Shown here: positions 8,683 through 16,485 of the stretch, one piece after another | How positions within the stretch are numbered: position 1 is the first letter of the stretch | Layout: every line of letters starts with the position of its first letter | Assembly (NCBI GenBank): GCA_945885345.1 | Contig: CAMCYP010000019.1 | Span: 1-64,000, forward strand | DNA length: 64,000 nucleotides | Direction of reading: 5' to 3' | Origin: Bordetella parapertussis | GTDB taxonomy: Bacteria; Pseudomonadota; Gammaproteobacteria; Burkholderiales; SG8-41 | Made by a program: the position numbers and the translations under genes | Notes under the pieces: generated by a model | Told to the model about the DNA's origin: nothing | What the model saw: the letters and a program-made list of their open reading frames with translations, nothing else | Databases searched by the model: none

Positions 8683-9057
8683 ATGCAGAAATATTTAATA
8701 GCGACATTGTTAGTGTTTTCCGCAACGAATGCGAGTGCTCAATGGGTGGAGATTTATAAGGGCAATAATGCTGTTCAATATATTGATCGAACCTCAATAA
8801 AAAAGAATGGCAATTTGGGCGAGGCATGGGTGCTTGGTGATCGATATAAACCTGACGAAGATGGCATATTGTCAGTATTGTATTTGACCGAATTCGATTG
8901 CAAAGACAGGCGAACTAGAAGCCTCCGTTACATTGCTCATAATGACCATATGGCGCGTGGCAGAGTGATCGCTAAGGGCCCCCTTAACGGCGTCTGGAAA
9001 TTTATAGCGACTGGCACTGTGGCCGAATTGCAGTTGAAATTCGTATGCGCCGAATGA
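8683..9057 (+). CDS. Exported adhesin-E-like small protein
   Basis: A 124-residue protein with a signal peptide (cleavage after NASA, about residue 19) and the pattern of the surface-adhesin E family: WVEIYKGNNAVQYIDRTSI, then WVLGDR, a tyrosine/aspartate strand EFDCKDRRTRS with one Cys, and a terminal KFVCAE with the second Cys, presumably forming a disulfide. In Haemophilus protein E binds host factors; in environmental bacteria the role is unknown. Base composition is clearly more AT-rich than the neighbours, suggesting transfer or weak selection. The start lies two bases after a run of seven G, which serves as the Shine-Dalgarno. A GTG at 8680 is in frame but overlaps the G-run. Confidence 0.75.
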   Translation: MQKYLIATLLVFSATNASAQWVEIYKGNNAVQYIDRTSIKKNGNLGEAWVLGDRYKPDEDGILSVLYLTEFDCKDRRTRSLRYIAHNDHMARGRVIAKGPLNGVWKFIATGTVAELQLKFVCAE

Positions 9058-9068
9058 TTCGCAGGGCC

Positions 9069-9109
9069 GTAGGGCGGATGAGCCGCGCAGCGGCGTTATC
9101 CGCCGCATG
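9069..9109 (+). repeat. REP element, left copy flanking RAYT
   Basis: GTAGGGCGGATGAG, a short GC-rich hairpin, then GTTATCCGCCG. An inverted copy lies at 9725-9767 on the other side of the transposase gene. Confidence 0.85.
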
Positions 9110-9180
9110 TAATCCCAGTCATCCCATCCAGCCTGCATGACGTTACGGAAAGACCCGTAACCACCGGATGATCGCTCGCC

Positions 9181-9714
9181 ATGCCGGACTACCACCGTAA
9201 CCGTGTCCCCGGCGGCACTTATTTCTTCACCGTCAACCTGCTCGAACGCCAGCGTCATTTGCTGGTCGAGCATGTAGATGCGTTACGTACAGCGGTACGC
9301 GTGGTGCGGATCCGGCAACCCTTTCACATCGATGCCTGGGTGGTATTGCCGGATCACCTGCATTGCCTGTGGACGCTGCCGCAGGGTGATGCCGATTATT
9401 CAAAGCGATGGAAGGCGATCAAAATCGCTTTTGCCAAGGCTGTGCCGCAGGAGGAGTTGTTATCCGGTGTGCGTCGTGCCAAGGGCGAGCGTGGCGTCTG
9501 GCAGAGGCGGTTCTGGGAGCACACGATTCGCGATGAGCGTGATTATGCGGCGCACATGGATTACATCTGCTTTAACCCGGTCAAGCATGGATGGGTGAGG
9601 CGGGTGGCGGATTGGCCGTATTCGTCGTTTCACCGGTTGGTGCGGGCGGGAGTTTATCCGGGGGATTGGGGTGGTGGTGATGTTGAGGGGGTGTTTGGGG
9701 AGCGTGGTGGTTGA
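9181..9714 (+). mobile_element. REP-associated tyrosine transposase (RAYT) gene
   Basis: A 177-residue Y1-type transposase related to the IS200/IS605 TnpA proteins. It starts MPDYHRNRVPGGTYFFTVNL, has the histidine motif in VLPDHLHCLWTLP, and carries the conserved DYAAHMDYICFNPVKHGWV segment that contains the candidate catalytic tyrosine. These single-copy transposases bind and are thought to spread REP sequences. The gene sits between two inverted REP copies, the usual arrangement. The last 25 codons are glycine-rich and G-biased in base composition. The reading frame is intact, so it may be active. It has no accessory gene. Confidence 0.92.
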
Positions 9715-9724
9715 TGGATGTTTT

Positions 9725-9767
9725 GCATTCGGCGGATAACGTCGCTTCGCTCCTCATCCGCCCTACA
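9725..9767 (-). repeat. REP element, right copy flanking RAYT
   Basis: Inverse of the left copy: the minus strand reads GTAGGGCGGATGAG, then a GAGCGAAGCG hairpin region and GTTATCCGCCG. The two copies differ mainly in the hairpin. Confidence 0.85.
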
Positions 9768-9780
9768 GTTTGTTGCAGAA

Positions 9781-9814
9781 AATAAAAACGGCGCACCGTT
9801 TCCGATGCGCCGTT
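9781..9814 (-). terminator. Intrinsic terminator of the tailed hydrolase gene
   Basis: Perfect 9-bp stem AACGGCGCA (9787-9795) with TGCGCCGTT (9806-9814) and a 10-base loop. On the minus strand it is followed by TTTTTATT. It lies about 20 bases after the stop of the minus-strand gene. Confidence 0.85.
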
Positions 9815-9835
9815 CTGTTTTGACTGACCGCAGCG

Positions 9836-11140
9836 TTATTTCTTCTTCACCGCTTTTTTCTTCGCCGGCTTTTTCGCTGCCACTTTCTTTTTGGCCGGTT
9901 TTTTTGCCGCAGCTTTCGGTTTCATTCCTTTAGTCAGAACATCCCGCAGCCACGCCCACGAAGCCGGCCCCCAGAACCGCTCGCTGCGCGCGGCAATATG
10001 GCCGTCATCCGGATACACCCGCGCCACCCGACCGTCGGCCGGGCCCGACTCCAATAACAGGTACAGATTGCCGATCGGTGTCAGGTGGTCGATCTTGCCG
10101 TTGACCAGGTACATCGGCATGGTCAGCTTGTCGAGCAGGCCCTGATCCTTCAGCGACCAGCGCAGGAATTCCTTGCGTTGATCTTCTTCGGTGACTTCCT
10201 TCAGCGGCGGTCGCGTACCGCGCGGGCCGAACCAGTTGGTGCGCGCGCGTTCCATCGCGGCAGCGCGCCATTCGGCACGTTCTTCCGGTTCGCCCCAGTA
10301 GCCGACGCCGCCGGGTGCACAGGCGATCAGGCCCTTGATGCGCGCGTCGTGCGCGGCGAGGCGGATCACCCACAAGCCGCCGCGGCTGACGCCGAAAGCG
10401 CCGATGCGGTTGCCGTCGATTTCGGGACGTTTCTGCAGGACATCCAGTGCGGCCTGCCAGGCGACTACGGATTCCGGCGCATGCGGGAAGGTGGTTTCAC
10501 CGGTGCCGGGTGCATCGACCACCAGTGCCGCCATGCCCTGGGCCAGCGCGCCTTCAGCGTATTTCTCGCGGTCTTCCTTGTACATGTCGGCGCCGCACAT
10601 CACCAGCACGGCCGGCACCTTGTTTGATTTCGACGCGCCCTTGGGCAGGCGCAGGTAGCCGGTGGCTTTCATGCCATTCTTTTTGACGGTGATGACTTCG
10701 GGCTGGTCGGGTAGCAGCGCCGCGGATTTGCGGTAGCAGCGCAGGTAATCTTCGTACGACTGCGCCTTCATCGGGCTCATGTCGGGCGGGCAGATCGGCG
10801 AGCCCGACCAGTACGGCGAGGGGAAGCGAGCAAGACTGTAATAAGTTTTGGCTTGAACATAAGCTGCACGCGCACCGAGCTTGTCTTTGCGCGCGAGCAG
10901 GGCATCGCCCTTTTTTTCGTATTCGGCGCCGACGGCACTCCACACCGGCACCCAGTCTTCGTCTTCGGTGCTCTTGATTTTGGCGACCGTGTCGATCAGC
11001 AACTGCAGGTCGTCGATCAGGTTGAACCAGCGGCGATAAAAACCGCCGATGGCGACGACAAAAGGATCTTCATCACCGCGGATTGGCAGTGAGGCGAGGA
11101 TGGCGGATTTGTCTTTGCTGTTGGCTGCAGTGGTTTTCAT
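9836..11140 (-). CDS. Alpha/beta hydrolase (FrsA/DUF1100-like) with histone-H1-like C-terminal tail
   Basis: A 434-residue protein. Residues 1-145 are helical, and an alpha/beta hydrolase domain begins near residue 147. The nucleophile elbow GVSRG is at 250-254 (Ser252); the acid is likely in VNGKIDHLTP and the His in YPDDGHIAA. This layout matches FrsA/esterase-type hydrolases acting on small esters. The last 30 residues are almost only Lys, Ala and Pro in repeats such as KKPAKKK, like bacterial histone-H1 analogues. The tail is in frame, ends at a clean stop, and is followed by a good terminator, so it is not an assembly artefact. No signal peptide is visible. Confidence 0.85.
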   Translation of the reverse strand: MKTTAANSKDKSAILASLPIRGDEDPFVVAIGGFYRRWFNLIDDLQLLIDTVAKIKSTEDEDWVPVWSAVGAEYEKKGDALLARKDKLGARAAYVQAKTYYSLARFPSPYWSGSPICPPDMSPMKAQSYEDYLRCYRKSAALLPDQPEVITVKKNGMKATGYLRLPKGASKSNKVPAVLVMCGADMYKEDREKYAEGALAQGMAALVVDAPGTGETTFPHAPESVVAWQAALDVLQKRPEIDGNRIGAFGVSRGGLWVIRLAAHDARIKGLIACAPGGVGYWGEPEERAEWRAAAMERARTNWFGPRGTRPPLKEVTEEDQRKEFLRWSLKDQGLLDKLTMPMYLVNGKIDHLTPIGNLYLLLESGPADGRVARVYPDDGHIAARSERFWGPASWAWLRDVLTKGMKPKAAAKKPAKKKVAAKKPAKKKAVKKK

Positions 11141-11402
11141 GGCTCCCCCGGGAAAAGATCGTGTGATGCGCGAGGCGCGTATTCTGGCGCACCGCCAATT
11201 TGGGCGCTATGCCGTCGCATGTGGTGGCTACGCGTCCAGAACCGCATTCCCGGGACTATCATAACTATTTGATTATAATGAATTTTTTACGGTCTCGTGC
11301 GCCATGCGCAGTGCCGGCGTCAGCCTGCGGGCCAGCGCAACGAAGTCTTCCATGCGGGTGCCGGCTTGGGACACAATGCGGGTTCCATCTGGAGGAGATG
11401 AC

Positions 11403-12413
11403 ATGCGATCAGCATCTGGCAGGATCGCGCCGGCATTGCGCCTGCGCGGAGCGGTGGTAGCGGCGTTGTTGGGCGCGGCAGGGGGGCTGCTGCAGGCGGC
11501 GCCCGCCGCAGCGGCCTATCCGGAACGACCCATCCGCATGATCGTGCCACAGGCCGTCGGCGCTTCGACCGACAACGTCGCGCGCATCGTTGCCACGGAA
11601 CTCGCGCGTGTCATCGGCCAGCAGGTCGTCGTCGACAACCGGCCCGGCGGCGCGCTGCAGCTGGGCATGGAGCTGACGGCGAAGGCGCCGGCCGACGGCT
11701 ATACCATCGGTTATGCGCCGATCGGTGCGCTGGCGATCGCGCCGCACCTGCTGACGAAGCCGCCGGTCAATGCGCTGCGCGAACTGGGGCCGGTGGGCCA
11801 GACCATCACCGGCCACATGATGCTGCTGGCCGGCCCGAAAACGCCGTTCAAATCGGTGCGCGAGGTCATCGACTACGCGAAGAAGAATCCGGGCAAGTTG
11901 TTCAATGCCTCGTCGAGCAACGGTTCGCCCGGCCACATCGGATTCGAACTGTTCAAGTTCATGACCGGTACGCAAATCACGCATGTGCCGTACAAGGGCG
12001 GCGCCGCGGCCATTACCGACTTGATGGGCGGGCAGGTACAGCTGATGATGGAAGGCCTGAATTCCGCGACGGGCCACGTCAAGGCCGGCCGCGTGCGCGG
12101 GCTGGCGGTGACCGGCCCGAAGCGCTCTCCGGTTTTCCCGGACATGCCGACGATGGTCGAGGCTGGCGTCCCCGGCTATGAAATGACGACCTGGCATGGC
12201 GTCGTCGTGCCGGCGGGCACGCCGCGGGCCATGGTCAACGTACTGAATGCGGCGATCAACCGCGCCGTCATGTCGCCGGAAGGCACGCGGAAGATCATCG
12301 CACTGGGGTCGGAACCGCTGACGGGCACGCCGGAAGAATTCTGGAAACTGGTGCGCAGTGACAGCGCGAAGTGGGCGGACGTCATCAAAAAAGCCAACGC
12401 AAAGATCGATTGA
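11403..12413 (+). CDS. Bug/TctC-family periplasmic solute-binding protein
   Basis: A 336-residue binding protein. The ATG at 11403 follows GGAGGAG and gives a long basic signal region (MRSASGRIAPALRLRGAVVA then an Ala/Leu-rich core to PAAAAYPERP). Mature hallmarks are PIRMIVPQAVGASTDNVAR, VVDNRPGGALQLG, ADGYTIGYAPIG and HVPYKGGAAAITDLMGGQ. The usual PG(G/A)G after the first strand is replaced by QAVGAS, a variant seen in part of the family. It begins a five-gene plus-strand cluster with a second Bug gene, a two-subunit ThDP enzyme and a DinB protein. An alternative upstream start would bury the signal peptide and is rejected. Confidence 0.92.
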   Translation: MRSASGRIAPALRLRGAVVAALLGAAGGLLQAAPAAAAYPERPIRMIVPQAVGASTDNVARIVATELARVIGQQVVVDNRPGGALQLGMELTAKAPADGYTIGYAPIGALAIAPHLLTKPPVNALRELGPVGQTITGHMMLLAGPKTPFKSVREVIDYAKKNPGKLFNASSSNGSPGHIGFELFKFMTGTQITHVPYKGGAAAITDLMGGQVQLMMEGLNSATGHVKAGRVRGLAVTGPKRSPVFPDMPTMVEAGVPGYEMTTWHGVVVPAGTPRAMVNVLNAAINRAVMSPEGTRKIIALGSEPLTGTPEEFWKLVRSDSAKWADVIKKANAKID

Positions 12414-12497
12414 TGTTTTTTTATCACACCGGGCTGCCATGACATCACAACAAAGGTCCGGGACAACGGCGGTTTCATTCCTGAGGAGGAGGTTTCC

Positions 12498-13469
12498 ATG
12501 AAGAACATTGCACGCATCATCCTGATCGGTCTCGCGCTTTTTGCTGGCGTTGCGGTCGCACAGAACTATCCCGGCGGCAGGCCGGTACGCATCCTGGTCG
12601 GCTATGCGCCTGGCGGCGGCGTCGATACCACCGCGCGCATGATGGCGCAGGCCTTCACCGAACTGTGGGGCACCACGGTGCTGGTGGAGAACCGCCCCGG
12701 TGCCGCCGGCAACATTGCCACCGAGGCCACCGCCAAGGCAGTGCCCGACGGCCATACGCTGGTGTTGTGCAACATCGGTTCGCACGCGATCACGCCAGCG
12801 CGTTTTGCCAAGCGGCTGACCTACGATCCGGTCGGCGATTTCGCGTTCCCGATCATGATTGGCGGCATTCCCAACGTGTTCATGGTGCATCCGTCGATGC
12901 CGATTTACACGTTGCAGCAATACACCGCCTATGCGAAGAAGCATCCGGGCAAGTTGAACTTCGGTTCGTCCGGCGTCGGCGCGTCGCCTCATCTCTCGAT
13001 CGAATTGTGGAAGACCATGGCCGGTATCGACATCGTGCACGTGCCGTACAAGGGCGCCGCCCTCGCGCTGGCCGATGTGATGAGCGGGCAGATGGAATCC
13101 TCGGTCGGCAATCTCGCCGGCGGTCCGCTGGGTGCGATCAAAGCCAAACGCGTGCGGGCGCTGGCAGTGACTTCGGCCCAGCGCAACGCGCAGGTGCCGG
13201 ACGTGCCCACGTTCGCCGAGTCCGGCGTGCCGGGCTACGATGTCACCGGCTGGTACGGCCTGTGCACGCAGTCCAAGGTACCACAGGCGATCCTGGCCAA
13301 GCTCAATGCCGACGGCAACAAGCTGCTTGCTGGGCCGCTGAAGAAGCGGCTGGAAGACCAGGGCATCACGGTGACCCCGGCGACACCCGAGCAGTTTGCC
13401 GCCCACGTCAAGTCGGAAATCGCGAAATGGACCAAGGTGGTCCAGGAATCGAAGCTCGAAGGTGATTGA
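12498..13469 (+). CDS. Bug/TctC-family periplasmic solute-binding protein
   Basis: A 323-residue exported protein with a short signal peptide (cleavage after VAVA, about residue 22) and a strong GAGGAGGAGG Shine-Dalgarno. Motifs: VRILVGYAPGGGVDTTAR, VENRPGAAGNIATEATAK, VPDGHTLVLCNIGSHAI and HVPYKGAALALADVM. It is the second of two adjacent Bug genes, yet the two are well diverged, so they are not a recent tandem duplication and may bind different ligands. The split ThDP decarboxylase genes follow 41 bases later, hinting that the ligand is a 2-oxoacid or a precursor, which is inference. Confidence 0.93.
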   Translation: MKNIARIILIGLALFAGVAVAQNYPGGRPVRILVGYAPGGGVDTTARMMAQAFTELWGTTVLVENRPGAAGNIATEATAKAVPDGHTLVLCNIGSHAITPARFAKRLTYDPVGDFAFPIMIGGIPNVFMVHPSMPIYTLQQYTAYAKKHPGKLNFGSSGVGASPHLSIELWKTMAGIDIVHVPYKGAALALADVMSGQMESSVGNLAGGPLGAIKAKRVRALAVTSAQRNAQVPDVPTFAESGVPGYDVTGWYGLCTQSKVPQAILAKLNADGNKLLAGPLKKRLEDQGITVTPATPEQFAAHVKSEIAKWTKVVQESKLEGD

Positions 13470-13510
13470 GATGCTGGTGTCTGGATTATTTAACTGAAAG
13501 GAATTTCAAC

Positions 13511-14032
13511 ATGAATGACGGATCTCCGGCTCACCTGAGCCCAGAGACGGTGCTTGATCAGCTGAAAAAGCATGGCGTTACCCATGTGGTGTGGCTGCCC
13601 GACAGCGAGACCAACTGGCTCTACCTGCTGATGAAGGCCGATCCGTCGATTACGCTGGTGGCGGTGCCGCGTGAGGGGCTGGCCGCTCCGGTGGCGGCGG
13701 GGCTCACGGCCGGTGGCAAGGTGCCGGTGATCCTGGTGCAGAACACCGGGCTGATGGAGTCCGGTGATTCGATCCGCGGCTGGCTGTTCGGGTTCGAAGT
13801 TCCGGTGGTGTTCATCGTCGGCATGCGGGGCTGGAATCGCCATGGCCCGCGGACCGCGGATACCTCGCCGCAATATACCGAGCCTTTCCTCAATGCCTTC
13901 CGCATCAACTACTACATGGTTGAAAGCGATGCCGACGCAACGCGCATCTCGCTGGCATTCGATGAAGCGAAAAAAACCAGGCACCCGGTGGCGGTGCTCG
14001 TCGGCGACGAGTATCACGGGTTCATCCGCTAA
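13511..14032 (+). CDS. ThDP-dependent decarboxylase, alpha (PYR-domain) subunit
   Basis: A 173-residue protein matching the pyrimidine-binding half of split 2-oxoacid decarboxylases such as sulfopyruvate decarboxylase ComD or phosphonopyruvate decarboxylase. It has THVVWLPDSETNWLYLLM, VAVPREGLAAPVAAGLTAGG (Glu in PREG is the likely cofactor-activating residue) and a central ILVQNTGLMESGDSIRGWLF. The start is the ATG after AAAGGAATTTCAAC. The beta subunit begins nine bases after its stop, so the two are co-translated parts of one enzyme. The substrate cannot be settled between sulfopyruvate, phosphonopyruvate or another 3-substituted pyruvate. Confidence 0.85.
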   Translation: MNDGSPAHLSPETVLDQLKKHGVTHVVWLPDSETNWLYLLMKADPSITLVAVPREGLAAPVAAGLTAGGKVPVILVQNTGLMESGDSIRGWLFGFEVPVVFIVGMRGWNRHGPRTADTSPQYTEPFLNAFRINYYMVESDADATRISLAFDEAKKTRHPVAVLVGDEYHGFIR

Positions 14033-14041
14033 GGAGCACAC

Positions 14042-14629
14042 ATGTTTCATACCGAAGACTTTCTGAAAGCATTCAAATCCCATCGCGGTGACGCCATCGT
14101 GGTGCCCGGTCGCGGCGGCAAACACTGGGTCAACATCAGCGATCAGCCCGATCTCGATCTGCCGCTGGGCGATCCGGCAATGGGCGGGCATGCGGCGTTT
14201 GCATTCGGCCTCGCCCTCGCGCAACCCGGACGCAAGATTGTGCTGTTTGATTCCGAGGGTGACCTGCAGATGGGGCTGGGCATACTGCTGACCGTTGCCG
14301 AGCAGAATCCGGCGAACTTCTACCATTTCGTGCTCGACAACGAGTGTTATGCCACGACCGGTGGCCAGCCGGTGCCGAACGCCAAAAAGGTCGACTATGC
14401 AATGCTGGCGAAGGGGGCGGGTTATCCGCGGGCTTACTCCTTCACCGAACTGGATGCGGTGGTCGCCGCGCTGCCGGAAATTCTCGGCAAACCCGGGCCG
14501 GTGTTGGTGACGATGAAGGTGCATGCCGACGTCGAGAACAAGCCGATCAACGAGCGGGTCCGCTGGCGCATCAAGACCTGGCTCCAGGTGGTCGGCGCCC
14601 TGCAGCGCAAGATCGGTGTCGCCGCCTGA
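14042..14629 (+). CDS. ThDP-dependent decarboxylase, beta (PP-domain) subunit
   Basis: A 195-residue protein matching the diphosphate-binding half of the same enzyme class (ComE-like). The magnesium/ThDP motif appears as EGDLQMGLG followed by LDNECYATTGGQ, where Asp and Asn are the metal ligands. PLGDPAMGGHAAFAFGLALA is the typical preceding segment. It follows the alpha subunit after nine bases with an AAGGAG Shine-Dalgarno. Together they should decarboxylate a 2-oxoacid in the cytoplasm. Two Bug genes precede the pair and a DinB-like protein follows 31 bases later. Confidence 0.87.
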   Translation: MFHTEDFLKAFKSHRGDAIVVPGRGGKHWVNISDQPDLDLPLGDPAMGGHAAFAFGLALAQPGRKIVLFDSEGDLQMGLGILLTVAEQNPANFYHFVLDNECYATTGGQPVPNAKKVDYAMLAKGAGYPRAYSFTELDAVVAALPEILGKPGPVLVTMKVHADVENKPINERVRWRIKTWLQVVGALQRKIGVAA

Positions 14630-14660
14630 CCGCCGGCGAAATCTTTCCGGAGAAAAGAGC

Positions 14661-15167
14661 ATGGATGTGGCCAGCGCATGCATGATGGCGCGTTACAAGC
14701 AGTGGTCGGACAAGGTCATGTTCGACGCGGTCGCGGCATTGCCGGAAGGGGAGGCGGTGAAACCGCGCGCCTCCCTGTTCAAAAACATGGTGCATACGCT
14801 GAACCATATCTACGTGATCGATCGCATCTGGCAGGCCCATCTCGAGGGCCGCGATCACGGTTATGACGCCCGCAACACCAAGGACCATCCCCCGCTCGCC
14901 GAATTGTGGCGGCTGCAGCAGGATGTGGATGCCTGGTACCTGCAGTGGGCCGGTGCGCAGACCGATGCGCATCTCGGTGAAACCGTCGAGTACACACTGA
15001 TCGGCGGCAACCGCGGCGCGATGAGCCGCGGCGAAATCCTGTTGCACGTGGTGATGCATGCCAATTACCACCGCGGCTATGTCGCCGAGATGATTTACGA
15101 AGTGCCGGGCTGCCGTCCGCCGTCGATGGATCTGCCGGTGTACAAGCGCGAGGCGGCAAAGGCCTGA
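14661..15167 (+). CDS. DinB-family protein
   Basis: A 168-residue four-helix-bundle protein of the DinB/YfiT superfamily. The metal-binding histidines are visible: HTLNHIYVID in helix 2 and HVVMHANYHRGYV in the last helix (H-x3-H pattern). Members include thiol transferases using mycothiol or bacillithiol and proteins of unknown role. In betaproteobacteria, glutathione-dependent reactions or isomerisations are possible but unproven. The ATG at 14661 follows GGAGAAAAGAGC. It closes the Bug-Bug-ThDP cluster and is likely co-transcribed, which suggests a step in the same pathway. Confidence 0.85.
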   Translation: MDVASACMMARYKQWSDKVMFDAVAALPEGEAVKPRASLFKNMVHTLNHIYVIDRIWQAHLEGRDHGYDARNTKDHPPLAELWRLQQDVDAWYLQWAGAQTDAHLGETVEYTLIGGNRGAMSRGEILLHVVMHANYHRGYVAEMIYEVPGCRPPSMDLPVYKREAAKA

Positions 15168-15280
15168 AGTTGCCGCCGTGGTTTGACCGCGGGATGTGCG
15201 GCGCGTAGCATCAAACGGAGCGTCGCGTGGGTTGCGGCGCGGAATTTTCTTCCGATTATTTCTGCGAACGGAGGTGGTTT

Positions 15281-15715
15281 ATGGCCGAACGCACGATCCG
15301 CCAGATCATTGAGGGTCAGGAACTGCTGACCGCTCCTTCCAGCACGACCGTGGCCGAGGCTGCGCGCCTGATGAAACAGCGTAACGGCGGCGCCTTGATG
15401 GTCGTTGATGGCGGGCAACTGGTCGGCATGTTCACTGAACGCGATGCGCTGTTCCGGGTGTTGGCTGAAGGGCTGGATGGCACGGTGACGCCGCTTAGTG
15501 CGGTGATGACCGCAAATCCACAAACCATCTCGCCTGAACGTTCATTTGCCCATGCGCTGGGTTTCATGCGCGAAGGCCGGTTCCGGATTCTGCCAGTCGT
15601 CGAAGACGGCCGTCCGATCGGCATGATTTCCGTACGTGATGCGCTGGGACCGGAACTGGAGGCTTTTGTCTACGAGTTGTTGCGCCAGGAACAGGTCAGC
15701 AACATTCTGGCTTAG
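15281..15715 (+). CDS. CBS-domain pair protein
   Basis: A 144-residue protein made of two CBS domains: TVAEAARLMKQRNGGALMVV with LVGMFTERDALFRVL, and ERSFAHALGFMREGRFRILP with PIGMISVRDALG. Such stand-alone Bateman modules bind adenine nucleotides and usually regulate a partner protein. A Shine-Dalgarno (GGAGGT) precedes the ATG at 15281. The gene ends two bases from the stop of the convergent cytochrome gene, so no terminator fits between them. It has no obvious operon partner. Confidence 0.9.
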   Translation: MAERTIRQIIEGQELLTAPSSTTVAEAARLMKQRNGGALMVVDGGQLVGMFTERDALFRVLAEGLDGTVTPLSAVMTANPQTISPERSFAHALGFMREGRFRILPVVEDGRPIGMISVRDALGPELEAFVYELLRQEQVSNILA

Positions 15716-15717
15716 CG

Positions 15718-16476
15718 TTAATCCCAGGCAAGTAGTTCGCCCGAGACCAGTTTGTTATCCAGCGTCTTGATGCCGGCGATGCGCCGCGTCGCCAGCCAGG
15801 CGCGCCGCACGTCAGCGGCGCCGGGAACGACGCCGCTGAGCACGACCGCGCCGGATACCGCTTCGATCCGCACTTCTTTTTCCGGGAAATCCGCCAATGC
15901 GCGCAATGCCGTGCGTATCGTGGTGGTCAGTTGCGCATCATCGATCACAACCGCGGCGCGTTCGAGTTCGAGTTGCGCTTCCAGCGCCTGATATTCGGTG
16001 ATGCTCAGTTTGCCGTCACGATTACGGTCGAAGCGCACGAAGCCCCCGGCCAGTGCGCTGTCGTGTTTGACTTCCGCCAGTGTCAGCCCGCCGTCGAAAT
16101 TGGCGTCGAGCCGGATGAATTCGCGATCGGTAATGCCCAATGCTTCATAACGTGTTGCCGCAGCGAGTGTGGACCGCGGCAGCGCGGCAGCGGCGACCAT
16201 GAAGTCGACAATCGTGCGGATGTCGGCATCGCTCAGCTCGCGGTGCCCGCCCCTGGCCGCCATCGCGGTGTTGGGCACACCTTCGATTGCAGTCTGGTAG
16301 AGCAGTTTCATGCCGGGGCGGATGCGCTGTGACCATGCACTGCGATCACCGAGTTTAGGCGCACCGCTGATGCCCGGGGTGTGGCAATGCGCGCAGCTTT
16401 CACCGTAAAGCGCCTGCGGCGATGCGGCGTTTGCCGTGGCCGCGCATAGCAACAGTATCGGTAACAGCAATCGCAT
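15718..16476 (-). CDS. Exported cytochrome c / EF-hand / BON-domain protein
   Basis: A 252-residue protein with three recognisable parts after an 18-residue signal peptide. Residues 19-100: a small class I cytochrome c with haem motif CAHCH and a likely axial Met in NTAMAARGG. Residues 115-170: two EF-hand loops, DANFDGGLTLAE and DRNRDGKLSITE. Residues 180-250: a BON domain (VRIEAVSGAVVLSGVVP, then RRIAGIKTLDNKLVSG), a module that usually binds membranes or lipids. It is likely periplasmic and redox-active with calcium response. The combination is unusual. The MFS gene ends 10 bases upstream on the same strand. Confidence 0.87.
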   Translation of the reverse strand: MRLLLPILLLCAATANAASPQALYGESCAHCHTPGISGAPKLGDRSAWSQRIRPGMKLLYQTAIEGVPNTAMAARGGHRELSDADIRTIVDFMVAAAALPRSTLAAATRYEALGITDREFIRLDANFDGGLTLAEVKHDSALAGGFVRFDRNRDGKLSITEYQALEAQLELERAAVVIDDAQLTTTIRTALRALADFPEKEVRIEAVSGAVVLSGVVPGAADVRRAWLATRRIAGIKTLDNKLVSGELLAWD

Positions 16477-16485
16477 GCCGGCAGT

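Noticed and set aside
11409-13406. 665-codon open frame on the minus strand across two Bug genes
   Set aside because: It mirrors the codon structure of both genes and has His/Arg-rich composition without any recognisable domain.
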